Below, one piece after another: positions 50,004 to 60,358 of a stretch of DNA of 64,000 bases; positions within the stretch are counted from its first letter, which is position 1; each line of letters opens with the position of its first letter. The notes below the pieces were generated by a model that was not told the DNA's origin, ran no database searches, and saw only the letters and a list, made by a program, of their open reading frames with translations. The position numbers and the translations under genes were made by a program. Origin of the DNA: Scatomorpha sp040765295 (GTDB lineage: Bacteria > Bacillota > Clostridia > Oscillospirales > Oscillospiraceae); NCBI GenBank assembly GCA_040765295.1, contig JAXGSB010000001.1:1968602-2032601 (forward strand), in the 5' to 3' direction.

Positions 50004-50822
50004 CTATCCTACTATATAATTGACCACTTTTATAAGGCATTCAATACTTGAATCTGTATCCACAGTTTGATTACTTCCAGGTGCATATAATTTTATCGGA
50101 AAGGAAGATAATAGTTGCTGTTTTAGGTAATCGGCCAAAACCCTCTCATAATCTCCAGGAGAAGCAGACGAAGCAACTCCCTCGCGTGTCCACTGCCAGT
50201 TTCCCATTGCCGCATAAACAAAACTATCAATAACAATTCCAGAAAGATGATAACTACTAAATCTATCGTCTCGCACTCTACGAAAATGCTTGCAAGTGTC
50301 TAAAAGCAAACCATTACTACTAATATTTTTAGCTTTCATAGCTTTCTGTTCTGCTAATGGGTTTGTTGACCGCCAGTTACCCCCCATATTCGAGTCAGGA
50401 TAAGTATATGTATAGCTATCATCCCAATAACTCTCATTGCGAAAGGCAGGGAGAATCTCAAACCTAATTCCATCAGCGAATGCGATTTTGACTACTTGTC
50501 CGTCAGCCCTAATATCGCTTCTTGGATAAGAAGTCAATATCGTATTTCGCACAGCTTGCAATAGACGCGACTGTCCGTTACCTTTCACAATGTCATACCT
50601 GTCATATTCATTCTTAGGTAATTCGACAAGAACATCTATATCGCTCGTATCTATTGCAGTACCTCTGCCGTATGAACCGACAAGCAAACTATGATCTGTA
50701 TCACTTTGCAGATTCCAAAATTCTCTGTTGATTGCACGAGTAACTGTTTTGTAACGTGTTGTAATTGTGCTTATAATTTCTTGCAGAATTACTTCACCAT
50801 GTTTAATAACCCAATAACTCAA
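50004..50822 (-). CDS. CD-NTase (cGAS/DncV-like nucleotidyltransferase)
   Basis: This 272-residue protein should make a cyclic oligonucleotide alarm signal on infection. The nucleotidyltransferase motif is LLVGSYGRGTAIDTSDIDVLV, with G-S near 50 and D-x-D near 61-63; a third acidic residue lies in IRFEILPAF near 122. The helical C-terminal part (TCKHFRRVRDDRFSSYHLSGIVIDSFVYAAM) is typical of SMODS proteins. TTG at 50822 (MSYWVIKHGE) is chosen, seven bases after GGAGGTG. No Cap2/Cap3 or HORMA genes are present, so it would be a type I CBASS. Confidence 0.85.
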   Translation of the reverse strand: MSYWVIKHGEVILQEIISTITTRYKTVTRAINREFWNLQSDTDHSLLVGSYGRGTAIDTSDIDVLVELPKNEYDRYDIVKGNGQSRLLQAVRNTILTSYPRSDIRADGQVVKIAFADGIRFEILPAFRNESYWDDSYTYTYPDSNMGGNWRSTNPLAEQKAMKAKNISSNGLLLDTCKHFRRVRDDRFSSYHLSGIVIDSFVYAAMGNWQWTREGVASSASPGDYERVLADYLKQQLLSSFPIKLYAPGSNQTVDTDSSIECLIKVVNYIVG

Positions 50823-50924
50823 AGCGACACCTCCATATTTCTCACACAACGTCTTATGTGTTGGTTTAGTTAATAGAACTTATATATATAATCACGCAAT
50901 AACTTTATCAAATAAATACATTCT

Positions 50925-51830
50925 TTATAATTCCTCGGCCTCACTCGTTTCAACGTCTTTCAAGGTTCTGCCTTCAACAGTTTTCCAAGCAGTATATCCA
51001 TTAGAGCTTGCACCCGTTACAAACATCGAAGCAGCAGATGGTGACGAAAAGAGCACGTCTTCTAAAAGCGTATAATTTTCATCTACCTTGGCCTTTTCAC
51101 GAGCCTTTTTTGCTACCCCTGAGCAAGTCTTTTCATTGGTTTTAGAATTGATAACACTGCCACGTAAAACGATATATCCTTCACTTGAACGTTTGCATTT
51201 CGCTTTTACTGTCATGCCGGTGTTCTGCATTTTTTGCTCCATAAAAAACTCAAGGTTGTCGTCCTCTTCATGATCTGTATTATGGATTGTTCGATTTTGA
51301 ACTAATGGCTCGAATACCAAATGTCCAAGTACACCCATCACAATTTTTGCATACTCCACATACTCTTCAAGTTCGCTCTCTTTTTCTTCTGTAACATTTC
51401 CGGCATTAGGTTCATTTCCGTTCTTAGCTTCGTAACGATTAGCATTTACGGCAAGGGCAAAGAATCGATTTTCAAGCCAACTAATCTCGGTTGCCCCAAA
51501 AATGTTATTTGAAGTCGTGAAAGCTACAGCTTCATACCAATCTTCAAGGCCTTGTTTCGGGGAGGCGTGATGTTCTTTTAAACGGTTCAAAATACCTTCT
51601 CCATTTTTTCGAGTCCCAGATTGACCGACATAAACTAAGGGTTTGTCGCCATCACCTTTACTGAAAAGGAAATATACCCCACTCTGTTTAAGGTAGTCAA
51701 TGTTCTTACAGTCCACAAGCTTTACCCGTGGAATTTTATAGGCGACACCTGTCCAATTAGCAAGCGTACACTTGATGCGTCCGTTTGGGGTGCTATCCAT
51801 CAGAAAATAATTCATATTTTTGCCTGCCAT
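50925..51830 (-). CDS. GIY-YIG nuclease-like protein with C-terminal DUF4357
   Basis: The 301-residue protein has a GIY-YIG domain near residues 48-135 (SGVYFLFSKGDGDKPLVYVGQSGTRKNGEGILNRLKEHH) with the usual Tyr, Arg and later Glu (ISWLENRFF). A DUF4357 domain occupies the last 90 residues (ENYTLLEDVLFSSPSAASMFVTGASSNGYTAWKT). DUF4357 is also encoded alone between hsdM and hsdS. The protein may be an accessory nuclease of the adjacent Hachiman genes. AGGGAGG precedes the ATG, 33 bases after hamB. Confidence 0.85.
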   Translation of the reverse strand: MAGKNMNYFLMDSTPNGRIKCTLANWTGVAYKIPRVKLVDCKNIDYLKQSGVYFLFSKGDGDKPLVYVGQSGTRKNGEGILNRLKEHHASPKQGLEDWYEAVAFTTSNNIFGATEISWLENRFFALAVNANRYEAKNGNEPNAGNVTEEKESELEEYVEYAKIVMGVLGHLVFEPLVQNRTIHNTDHEEDDNLEFFMEQKMQNTGMTVKAKCKRSSEGYIVLRGSVINSKTNEKTCSGVAKKAREKAKVDENYTLLEDVLFSSPSAASMFVTGASSNGYTAWKTVEGRTLKDVETSEAEEL

Positions 51831-51863
51831 GGCGTTTGCCTCCCTAAAATTTATCCTCTGGCT

Positions 51864-54476
51864 TCAATCAACAAATAAGTCAGGGTTGTTGATGCTCATA
51901 TTCTCAACCTCTGAAATCACACTGAAATTACCGCAGTTGAGGATGTCTTTTTTTATTTTGACAGGTCTGCTGTCGTCTAACCCAACCACATACTCACTCC
52001 GGTGTTTCCGAATAAACAGGGCTGTTTCACGAGAGAATCCGTTCCGCTGGAGGAATATTGTCAGTTTGTTTGTTGTGCCGTATTCGACGAATTCATACCA
52101 ATCGTTGCTCATGTCACCCTCAATGCCGTGAATCCGCTTGTATGCTTCTGAAAACCTCAAAAAGTAGTTTGCAAAGCTGAACAGAACGACACTCTCAATC
52201 GCTTGGAGTGTTTCCGACATGACGATGTTTCTGTGCATCATTGATTGATGATTATAAGGAATTAATTGACCGCCAATGCGGACTTTATAGTTGGGACTAT
52301 TTTGTGCATAGGTAAGCGATTTGTCGATAATCATTCCGAGCCCATTGCCACTAACCCAATGACGTAGAATAACGGCATACCAACTAAGGCGTTTTTTATT
52401 ACCGATAGTTTCGGAACTTTCACATTTACCCCAACCAAAAATATCATATAACTTCTCAAGGAAAGCTTGTGGCTCACCATGCTCTGTGCGTCCATCACCA
52501 TCAATAGTGGGATACTCTAACCCCCACGCAATGTTGGCAGATAAGCTTTTAGTTTGATCAACAGATGTATTGATATCGTCATCCGGTTTTATATCATCTC
52601 TTTCAAATATCGCCTTGATTTTGCTTTCATCTTCCGGTGTTAAGAATTCGCTGAACTCTCGTCTTACAATGCTGTTTCTACCCTTCATTATGTCTCTGAG
52701 CAAAATTAGGCAAAACTTTCTTGTTAAATCAAAAGAGTCCTGCGATTGCCCTTGGTCTTTTACCAAGTTGGTGTGTCCTTGCAACAGGCATGTGACAATT
52801 TGCTTTTTTTGCTTGGGTTTTAGTTCAGTGACAAGGGAGAGTTTCTGTTCCGGTACTTTCTTTTCAAGTAGCTCAACAAAATCTTTAACCTGAAGATTCT
52901 CCTCAAGTCGAACCAAGAACACATTGCCATATAGGTTGTAATTGATGCGTCCGACTCGTCCGACAAGATTTCTAAAATCAACGGCAGTCATTTTTGTTTG
53001 TCCACGGCCTTTTCTGTAAGTAGTGATAAACAAATTATCAGCGGGCAGATTAACGCCTTCAACAAGCGTACTGGTACAAAACATTGCCACGATTTTTCTG
53101 TCACGAAACAGCTTTTCTATTTTCATGCGAATAGAAGCTGGTAGATAGCCAATGTGGTAAGCAATACCTTTCTTAATTAATTTTGCGAGAAAATAATCCT
53201 TGTGGACTTGATTCGCGATCTCCCTGGCGACAGCATCGAGTTCACTGTCATTTTTATCCTGTTCGTACTTCGCATAATCAATTGCTGCTTGAATAGCTTT
53301 GTCTTTTGAGTTGAAGTATATAATAGTCTGAACACCCTTACCTAAGTGGGAGACAATATTGTTGAACGGCACTTTTATTGCAGCTTTGCTGATTTCCATT
53401 AGTTGACCACTACGGTCATTAAACAGATGTATGCCTCCATCAACACAGTCAATTAGGTATTTTACTTGGCTTACAGGTGAAAAACTTGTAGCCAGTTTAT
53501 TGTAATCCAGATTGGTAGCGTCAAACGCTTCAGGAACTAACTTGAGATAGATCTCAGGATTTGGAATGTTAGGTGAAGCAAAAATGATGTGAGGTTTTCG
53601 CTCTCGCTGAGCGAGCATATCTATGTTTTTATAATAGAAGGTGCTACGCTTGTCCTTGGATGTGATTTTGTGTGCTTCATCGATAAATAAGTAGTCAATA
53701 TCTTTATCCTTGTGACGAATCAGAAGATAAAGCAGTCGCTCAGGTGTGAGAACATAGATGAAGTTGTGTTCTTCCTCTAGTGCCAATGCTCCGGCAGATG
53801 TAACGACACGATAATTCATTTCTTTAAGGAGTGCGCCGAGGTCGCTAATAATTTTACTCGACACTTCATTAATAAGTGCTTTGGTAGGTACAATCAGAGC
53901 GTAATTGAACTTCATACCGTCCTGTACTTGCTTCTTTATAAACATCCTCATAATAAAGGACTTGCCCATAGAGGTGGGACCCGAATAGCTGAAATATGGC
54001 TCTGTCAGACGGTCATAGATTTGTCGTTGTGGTCGAAAAAACAACTTATCAGGCTCAGCAGGAATGGACACCAGTTCTTTACTGTATTCTTCATGAAAAC
54101 GTTCAAGCAGATTACGGCGAACGGATATCGGGGCAACTTTTTTATTCTCAGCTGTTTCAAGCCCCTGATAATTACCTGTATTTGAAAGTACCGAATTAAG
54201 GTATATATCTATTTCCGGATTATTAGGCTCTATCTCCTTTAATAGTGCGACCATTTCTTGTGCCCAAGTCAAATGGCGGTCAGCAGGCGATTTTGACAAT
54301 ATGTCGGCAAAACGTAGAGCATCAGAAATATTTACAGGCTTGTATTCACTCTTAATTTGAAAGAGGCGCAACGAATAGTTGTATAAGATATTCTCATACA
54401 ACTCATTAAGATAGGGATTCTTGTCAATATCATCAAATATGACATCACCTAATGAAACAGTGTTCCTATCCGCCAC
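51864..54476 (-). CDS. hamB: Hachiman helicase HamB
   Basis: The 870-residue SF2 helicase has Walker A YSGPTSMGKSFIMRMF near 163-178, motif II YLFIDEAHKITSKDK near 265, motif III-like IIFASPN, and motifs V-VI as STLVEGVNLPADNLFITTYRKGRG and DFRNLVGRVGRINY near 480-515. In Hachiman, HamB senses DNA and releases the HamA nuclease. GTG at 54476 is chosen because GGGAGGGG lies six bases upstream; the start overlaps hamA by 11 bases. The C-terminal 250 residues are unassigned. Confidence 0.88.
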   Translation of the reverse strand: MADRNTVSLGDVIFDDIDKNPYLNELYENILYNYSLRLFQIKSEYKPVNISDALRFADILSKSPADRHLTWAQEMVALLKEIEPNNPEIDIYLNSVLSNTGNYQGLETAENKKVAPISVRRNLLERFHEEYSKELVSIPAEPDKLFFRPQRQIYDRLTEPYFSYSGPTSMGKSFIMRMFIKKQVQDGMKFNYALIVPTKALINEVSSKIISDLGALLKEMNYRVVTSAGALALEEEHNFIYVLTPERLLYLLIRHKDKDIDYLFIDEAHKITSKDKRSTFYYKNIDMLAQRERKPHIIFASPNIPNPEIYLKLVPEAFDATNLDYNKLATSFSPVSQVKYLIDCVDGGIHLFNDRSGQLMEISKAAIKVPFNNIVSHLGKGVQTIIYFNSKDKAIQAAIDYAKYEQDKNDSELDAVAREIANQVHKDYFLAKLIKKGIAYHIGYLPASIRMKIEKLFRDRKIVAMFCTSTLVEGVNLPADNLFITTYRKGRGQTKMTAVDFRNLVGRVGRINYNLYGNVFLVRLEENLQVKDFVELLEKKVPEQKLSLVTELKPKQKKQIVTCLLQGHTNLVKDQGQSQDSFDLTRKFCLILLRDIMKGRNSIVRREFSEFLTPEDESKIKAIFERDDIKPDDDINTSVDQTKSLSANIAWGLEYPTIDGDGRTEHGEPQAFLEKLYDIFGWGKCESSETIGNKKRLSWYAVILRHWVSGNGLGMIIDKSLTYAQNSPNYKVRIGGQLIPYNHQSMMHRNIVMSETLQAIESVVLFSFANYFLRFSEAYKRIHGIEGDMSNDWYEFVEYGTTNKLTIFLQRNGFSRETALFIRKHRSEYVVGLDDSRPVKIKKDILNCGNFSVISEVENMSINNPDLFVD

Positions 54477-55398
54477 TTTGCACCCCTCCCTTAAATCCAA
54501 GAAGGGACTTCATAATCTCTTGCTTGTCTTCATCCGCTTCATTGAATGGCAAAAAATAAAAGTAAAACGAATAATGCTCCAACCCCGCAGTTTTAATCTT
54601 ATCTATGATATAGGAGACATGAGCTTGAATATCCTTTCGCATTTTTTTTGCTACTAGTTCGCGAAATTCTGCAGATGGGCGGTTTTTTTCTATTCCCAAC
54701 GAGTAACCGAGAAACACGCCAAACGCAGTATCATGGGCAATAGTTTGTCCTTTGCTAGGGATGATGATGTTTTTTAATTGTTTGGCAACTTCCGGTGCAA
54801 ACTCCTTATCAAACGCTGTGCTTTCTACAAGTCGGATTTCCCGTGAAGTGTCATTCTTTATCGCTTCAAGTGTGATAAAGGCATCGTCGATTGCATCCTT
54901 TGGGTCTCCTACGATGCGAGACTTGCCAAACACCATCTGAAAAGATGGCATTCCCGCGCCGGTCTGCAGTAAATGAACGCAGCCGGTGCCGGTCGTCAGC
55001 AACTCATCGGACGGGGTGTCAAATTTGCTGAACACTTTTGGAGCATCAAGTACCTGTTCCAAAAACACATACAGCATCAGGTCACCCAGTTCGTCACCAA
55101 GCCAAGTCAAATCGCCGTTGCAACGGTCGTGCAACAATTCGACTGCTTTCAGACCAATGAGCGTTATCTCATCATCATTCATAAACTTCTTTATGCGTTC
55201 CCGCGAGTAAATGTATTGGCCTATGTTTTTCAATAGAAACTTCTTAAGGGCATCGAAAGAGAACGCATTGTCAACCACTCTCAGTTGAAACAAGCGCAAC
55301 TGGTAAGGGTTTATTAAACCCAGCTTTTCGTCATGTGACACTTCTGTGAAAACACCGTCAAAACCGGCATCCTTAAGCGTCTTTTGCACTATTGCCAT
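54466..55398 (-). CDS. hamA: Hachiman DUF1837 protein HamA
   Basis: This 310-residue DUF1837 protein is the effector nuclease of Hachiman. Conserved segments are GDELGDLMLYVFLEQVLDAPKVFSKFD near 101-127, GTGCVHLLQTGAGMPSFQMVFGKSRIVGD near 137-165 and the helix DAIDDAFITLEAIKND. The usual E-x-K of the nuclease strand reads G-K-S-R here (residues 158-161), so catalysis may differ. A GGGGGC site precedes the ATG. It starts 33 bases after the hsdR stop, suggesting co-transcription with the type I system. Confidence 0.85.
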   Translation of the reverse strand: MAIVQKTLKDAGFDGVFTEVSHDEKLGLINPYQLRLFQLRVVDNAFSFDALKKFLLKNIGQYIYSRERIKKFMNDDEITLIGLKAVELLHDRCNGDLTWLGDELGDLMLYVFLEQVLDAPKVFSKFDTPSDELLTTGTGCVHLLQTGAGMPSFQMVFGKSRIVGDPKDAIDDAFITLEAIKNDTSREIRLVESTAFDKEFAPEVAKQLKNIIIPSKGQTIAHDTAFGVFLGYSLGIEKNRPSAEFRELVAKKMRKDIQAHVSYIIDKIKTAGLEHYSFYFYFLPFNEADEDKQEIMKSLLGFKGGVQSGG

Positions 55399-55430
55399 TT
55401 GCGTTTGCCCCCTTTACTTTCACATATGTT

Positions 55431-58400
55431 TTAAACTAGGCCTAAATATTTCTCAAAGAAATCGAGTAACTTTGCAATCACTCCCTGCTTCTTTATTTGT
55501 CTATTTCCGCCGCCAAAGCGAGATGTAGGTGGTAGGATTTTATCGATATCCGTTCCGGTTGTTTTAAGAGTACCGTCTCGGAAAGCGTTGTCTATAAAAC
55601 GGCGGGTTTCATCTTCCTTGAGTTTTTCGTCGGTTATTAGAGCGGCGAGGTCAGCTTCCTTTTGCTCTACCACAAATTTTCGCCAATCGTCATCCACATG
55701 TGTAGATGTATTGATGCGAGAAATAAAGCCCTCAATAAGTTCCTTTTTGCTCCTCAGTTCAAGGCTGGAGTTAACTGCTTTGTCAATTGCAGCAAGAATT
55801 TCTTTATCAGTGCAGTTGCTTTCGTGGTATTTTGCCACGAGCATTAGGATGTAATCTATATTGACTTCTATCTGTTTAATGAGCTCTATTTCGAATATAA
55901 TGTCGTCGTTTATATCTTCCTTGTCGCTGTCGTCCTTTGGGCGGAACTCCTGATATAGATCAATGTAAAGGCTCTGGTAATCCTGAAGATCACGCTCGGA
56001 TAGGATTTCATTGCCCGCAAAGTCATCGAACGCTGTGAGGATATTGCGGAGTCGCAGTATCGCACCAAAAAGGGCAATGAATGCCTTTTTTGCCGTTTCC
56101 CCAATTATGGCAACGCCGAGAGGGTATTGTGCAAGGAGCCGTTCTATTAGCTCTTTATAACCTGCTTTATGTTTGCCATCCTGTTCATATCCGTTATAGT
56201 AATCGTCATACGTTTTCAAAAGTACAACGCCGCCTGCTTCACGGTCTCCAAACAGTGCAATTGCGTCGTCGGTGGCTTTTTTTAAATCACGGAAACAGAC
56301 GATATTCCCAAACGTTTTAACGCTGTTAAGGATTCGATTGGTACGAGAAAATGCTTGAATCAACCCATGATATTTTAGATTTTTGTCCACCCATAGGGTA
56401 TTTAGTGTGGTCGCATCAAAACCCGTAAGAAACATATTCACTACGATAAGCAAATCAACCTCTCGGTTCTTGACGCGAAGGGAGAGGTCCTTATAGTAGT
56501 TTTGGAACTTATCGCTTGATGTATCAAAGTTGGTGTTAAACATCTTATTATAATCGTCGATAGCACTCTGTAAAAACTCCCGTGATGTCTTATCTAACTT
56601 ATCGTTATCAAATTCTTCGTCCGGCTCTTCTTCGTTAACCGAGAAACTATAAATCATAGCAATATTGAGATTGCGTCCGCTTTCTTCAAGTTGACGTTTA
56701 AATTCGGTGTAATATTGACATGCCACAGGGATAGAGGAGGCAGCAAAAATCGAGTTAAAGCCTGCCATGCGCCGACCCTTATGGGAATAAAAACTCTGCC
56801 GTTTAGTTTTTTGGTCGAAATGTTCAAGTACGTAAGAAACCACTTCGGTGATCCGTTCAGGAGCTGCCAGCGCCTTTTCGGTATCGATTGCCCTAACCTG
56901 TGCATCTTGTATATTTTCGGGCATCTTGATGGTGTTGACATAATCAATGCGGAAAGGCAGTACGTTACCATCGTTGATAGCATCAACAATAGTGTATGTG
57001 TGTAGTTTGTCGCCAAAAGCTTGCTCAGTTGTGCGTAAAAGCGGACTTCCACTTGTCCCTGCGTTCACAGCAAAAATCGGAGTACCCGTAAACCCGAATA
57101 TATGGTATTTCTTGAATGCTTTAGTTATTGCTTGGTGCATCTCACCAAACTGAGATCGATGACATTCATCAAAAATAAGGACAATGCGTTTGCCGAATAC
57201 TTCATGGTTCTTATATTTGCCTATAAATACACCAAGTTTTTGAATTGTTGTGATGATAATCTTTGTGGTTGGATCTTCCAACTGCTTTTTTAATACTGCG
57301 GTCGATGTGTTAGAGTTTGCCGCTCCTTTCTCAAAACGGTCGTATTCCCGCATAGTCTGGTAATCAAGGTCTTTACGGTCAACGACAAACAGAACCTTAT
57401 CTATGTATGGCAGAGCTGTCGCAAGCTGTGCGGTTTTGAAACTGGTCAGCGTCTTACCACTGCCAGTGGTATGCCATATATAACCGCCACCTTCCACACT
57501 TCCGTATTTCTTATAATTGTTGGCAACCTCAATACGGTTCAAAATACGTTCGGTCGCAGCTATTTGATACGGACGCATAACAAGTAGAAGTTCTTCTGCA
57601 GTAAACACACAATAGCGCGTGAGAATGTTTAAAATCGTATGTTTTGCAAAAAAAGTTTTTGTAAAATCCACCAGATCAGGGATTATCTTATTTGTGCCAT
57701 CAGCCCAATAAGATGTAAATTCAAAGCTGTTGCTCGTTTTCTTTTTACTTTTGCGAGCATCACCGCCAGATTCTTTGATGTGCTGAAAGCGAGTCGTGTT
57801 GCTGTAATATTTCGTATGCGTCCCGTTGCTGATAACAAATATCTGCACATATTCAAACAGACCGCTCGCAGCCCAAAAGCTCTCACGCTGATAGCGGTTT
57901 ATCTGATTGAACGCCTCGCGGATAGCCACACCTCGCCGCTTTAACTCAATATGTACAAGGGGCAGCCCGTTCACGAGTATGGTCACATCATAGCGGTTGG
58001 AATAAGTGCCGTCCTCTGTTTCATACTGGTTAATCACCTGCAGACGGTTGTTATGAATGTTCTTTTTGTCAATTAGTATAATGTTTTTTGTAGTGTTGTC
58101 GTCACGTTTGAGAATTTGCACATAGTCATCCTGTATTTTGCGGGTCTTTTCCACAATGCCCTCGTTTTTATTGGCGATGGCATCGGCGAAGAACCGCTCC
58201 CATTCAGAATCGGTGAATGTATACCCATTGAGCGCCTCAAGCTGACGACGTAGATTTAAAACCAACCCCGTCTCATTGGTTACTCTAATATATTCATAGC
58301 CCTGCTCAGAAAGCCGCTTGATAAAATCCTGCTCTAACTGCGCTTCGGATTGGTAGTCCTTTCCGGCACGGTACTCAGCGGAATATTCTGCAACGACGGT

Positions 58401-58439
58401 TGAGGCGTTGTCGCTTGAAACGATGTTATAGGTACTCAT
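55431..58439 (-). CDS. hsdR: Type I restriction enzyme R subunit
   Basis: The 1002-residue motor-nuclease subunit has an N-terminal PD-(D/E)xK nuclease (NRYDVTILVNGLPLVHIELKRRG: Asp 151, Glu 165, Lys 167), Walker A IWHTTGSGKTLTSFKTA near 325, DEAD-type box VLIFDECHRSQFGEMH near 425, GFTGTPIF and the helicase C-terminal motifs (LLIVVNMFLTGFDATTLNTLWVDKNL, GLIQAFSRTNRI). Length and motifs fit type IC enzymes such as EcoR124. It translocates and cuts unmodified DNA with HsdM and HsdS. AGGAGA precedes the ATG. Confidence 0.95.
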   Translation of the reverse strand: MSTYNIVSSDNASTVVAEYSAEYRAGKDYQSEAQLEQDFIKRLSEQGYEYIRVTNETGLVLNLRRQLEALNGYTFTDSEWERFFADAIANKNEGIVEKTRKIQDDYVQILKRDDNTTKNIILIDKKNIHNNRLQVINQYETEDGTYSNRYDVTILVNGLPLVHIELKRRGVAIREAFNQINRYQRESFWAASGLFEYVQIFVISNGTHTKYYSNTTRFQHIKESGGDARKSKKKTSNSFEFTSYWADGTNKIIPDLVDFTKTFFAKHTILNILTRYCVFTAEELLLVMRPYQIAATERILNRIEVANNYKKYGSVEGGGYIWHTTGSGKTLTSFKTAQLATALPYIDKVLFVVDRKDLDYQTMREYDRFEKGAANSNTSTAVLKKQLEDPTTKIIITTIQKLGVFIGKYKNHEVFGKRIVLIFDECHRSQFGEMHQAITKAFKKYHIFGFTGTPIFAVNAGTSGSPLLRTTEQAFGDKLHTYTIVDAINDGNVLPFRIDYVNTIKMPENIQDAQVRAIDTEKALAAPERITEVVSYVLEHFDQKTKRQSFYSHKGRRMAGFNSIFAASSIPVACQYYTEFKRQLEESGRNLNIAMIYSFSVNEEEPDEEFDNDKLDKTSREFLQSAIDDYNKMFNTNFDTSSDKFQNYYKDLSLRVKNREVDLLIVVNMFLTGFDATTLNTLWVDKNLKYHGLIQAFSRTNRILNSVKTFGNIVCFRDLKKATDDAIALFGDREAGGVVLLKTYDDYYNGYEQDGKHKAGYKELIERLLAQYPLGVAIIGETAKKAFIALFGAILRLRNILTAFDDFAGNEILSERDLQDYQSLYIDLYQEFRPKDDSDKEDINDDIIFEIELIKQIEVNIDYILMLVAKYHESNCTDKEILAAIDKAVNSSLELRSKKELIEGFISRINTSTHVDDDWRKFVVEQKEADLAALITDEKLKEDETRRFIDNAFRDGTLKTTGTDIDKILPPTSRFGGGNRQIKKQGVIAKLLDFFEKYLGLV

Positions 58440-58460
58440 GCAACTTCTCCTTTCGAGTTT

Positions 58461-58769
58461 TCATTCTTCTGTAATTGTGACATCTGTATACCCGGCAAAT
58501 GAGCATCTTCCTATATTTCCGTAATTACCATAGTTGCCAACATTGCCGTAATTACCGTACACTCCAAAATTTATACATTTATATGGAGTGTTTTTATTAT
58601 AGAGCAGTCTATTACCATTTACGATTTCACCTAGATATCTCCCGCGCATATCAATAAAAATTTGCTCCCTTTCGAGGAAATGCCCTATATTTTTTCCACG
58701 GACACTATGTAATTGTCCATTAACGAAATTTGCAATATGTTTCCCGCTAATATCATGTAAATCTTTCAT
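58461..58769 (-). CDS. Small beta-flower-like protein between hsdS and hsdR
   Basis: The 102-residue protein has repeated strand units (HDISGKHIANFVNGQLHSVRGKNIGHFL and RGRYLGEIVNGNRLLYN) and then the five-fold Y/V-G-N repeat YGNYGNVGNYGNYGNIG near 71-87. It resembles the proteins described as 4-fold beta flower; I am not certain of the family. It abuts hsdS (TAAATG) with AAGGAGG nine bases upstream and lies 21 bases from hsdR, so it belongs to the restriction operon. Its role there is unknown. Confidence 0.6.
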   Translation of the reverse strand: MKDLHDISGKHIANFVNGQLHSVRGKNIGHFLEREQIFIDMRGRYLGEIVNGNRLLYNKNTPYKCINFGVYGNYGNVGNYGNYGNIGRCSFAGYTDVTITEE

Positions 58770-60037
<1,268 letters not shown>

Positions 60038-60041
<4 letters not shown>

Positions 60042-60358
60042 TCGCTCGCCTCCCCAGTGATTTCTTTAAGGGTACGACCATTTTCATCTTTCCAAGCTAT
60101 TAGTCCGTTTGTGCTGCTGCCCGTAACGAAGTTGGCGGCAGTCGAAGCACTCTTAAATGTGATGTCTTCAATAACCAAATTGTCTACTACCGCATTAGCT
60201 CTGTATTTCTCAATTGTACTCGCGCCACGGAACTTATCGGTGTAAGCAATAGAGTCGGAAACCCGTGAACCTTTAAGCACGGTAAACCGCTTTGTGGCAA
60301 AGTCATATTCTCCAATAGCTGATATGTTATTTTTCTTTCTGATTAAATATAGAGTCAT
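60038..60358 (-). CDS. Stand-alone DUF4357 protein
   Basis: The 106-residue protein has an N-terminal part (MTLYLIRKKNNISAIGEYDFATKRFTVLKGSRV) and a DUF4357 domain (NLVIEDITFKSASTAANFVTGSSTNGLIAWKDENGRTLKEI). It sits between hsdM and hsdS, overlapping both (TAATG and ATGA), so it is co-translated with the methylase subunits. The same domain ends the GIY-YIG protein at 50925. Its function is unknown; it may help complex assembly or DNA contact. Confidence 0.8.

Noticed and set aside
53928..54199. Plus-strand open frames opposite hamB
   Set aside because: They overlap conserved helicase motifs on the other strand and have no ribosome site.
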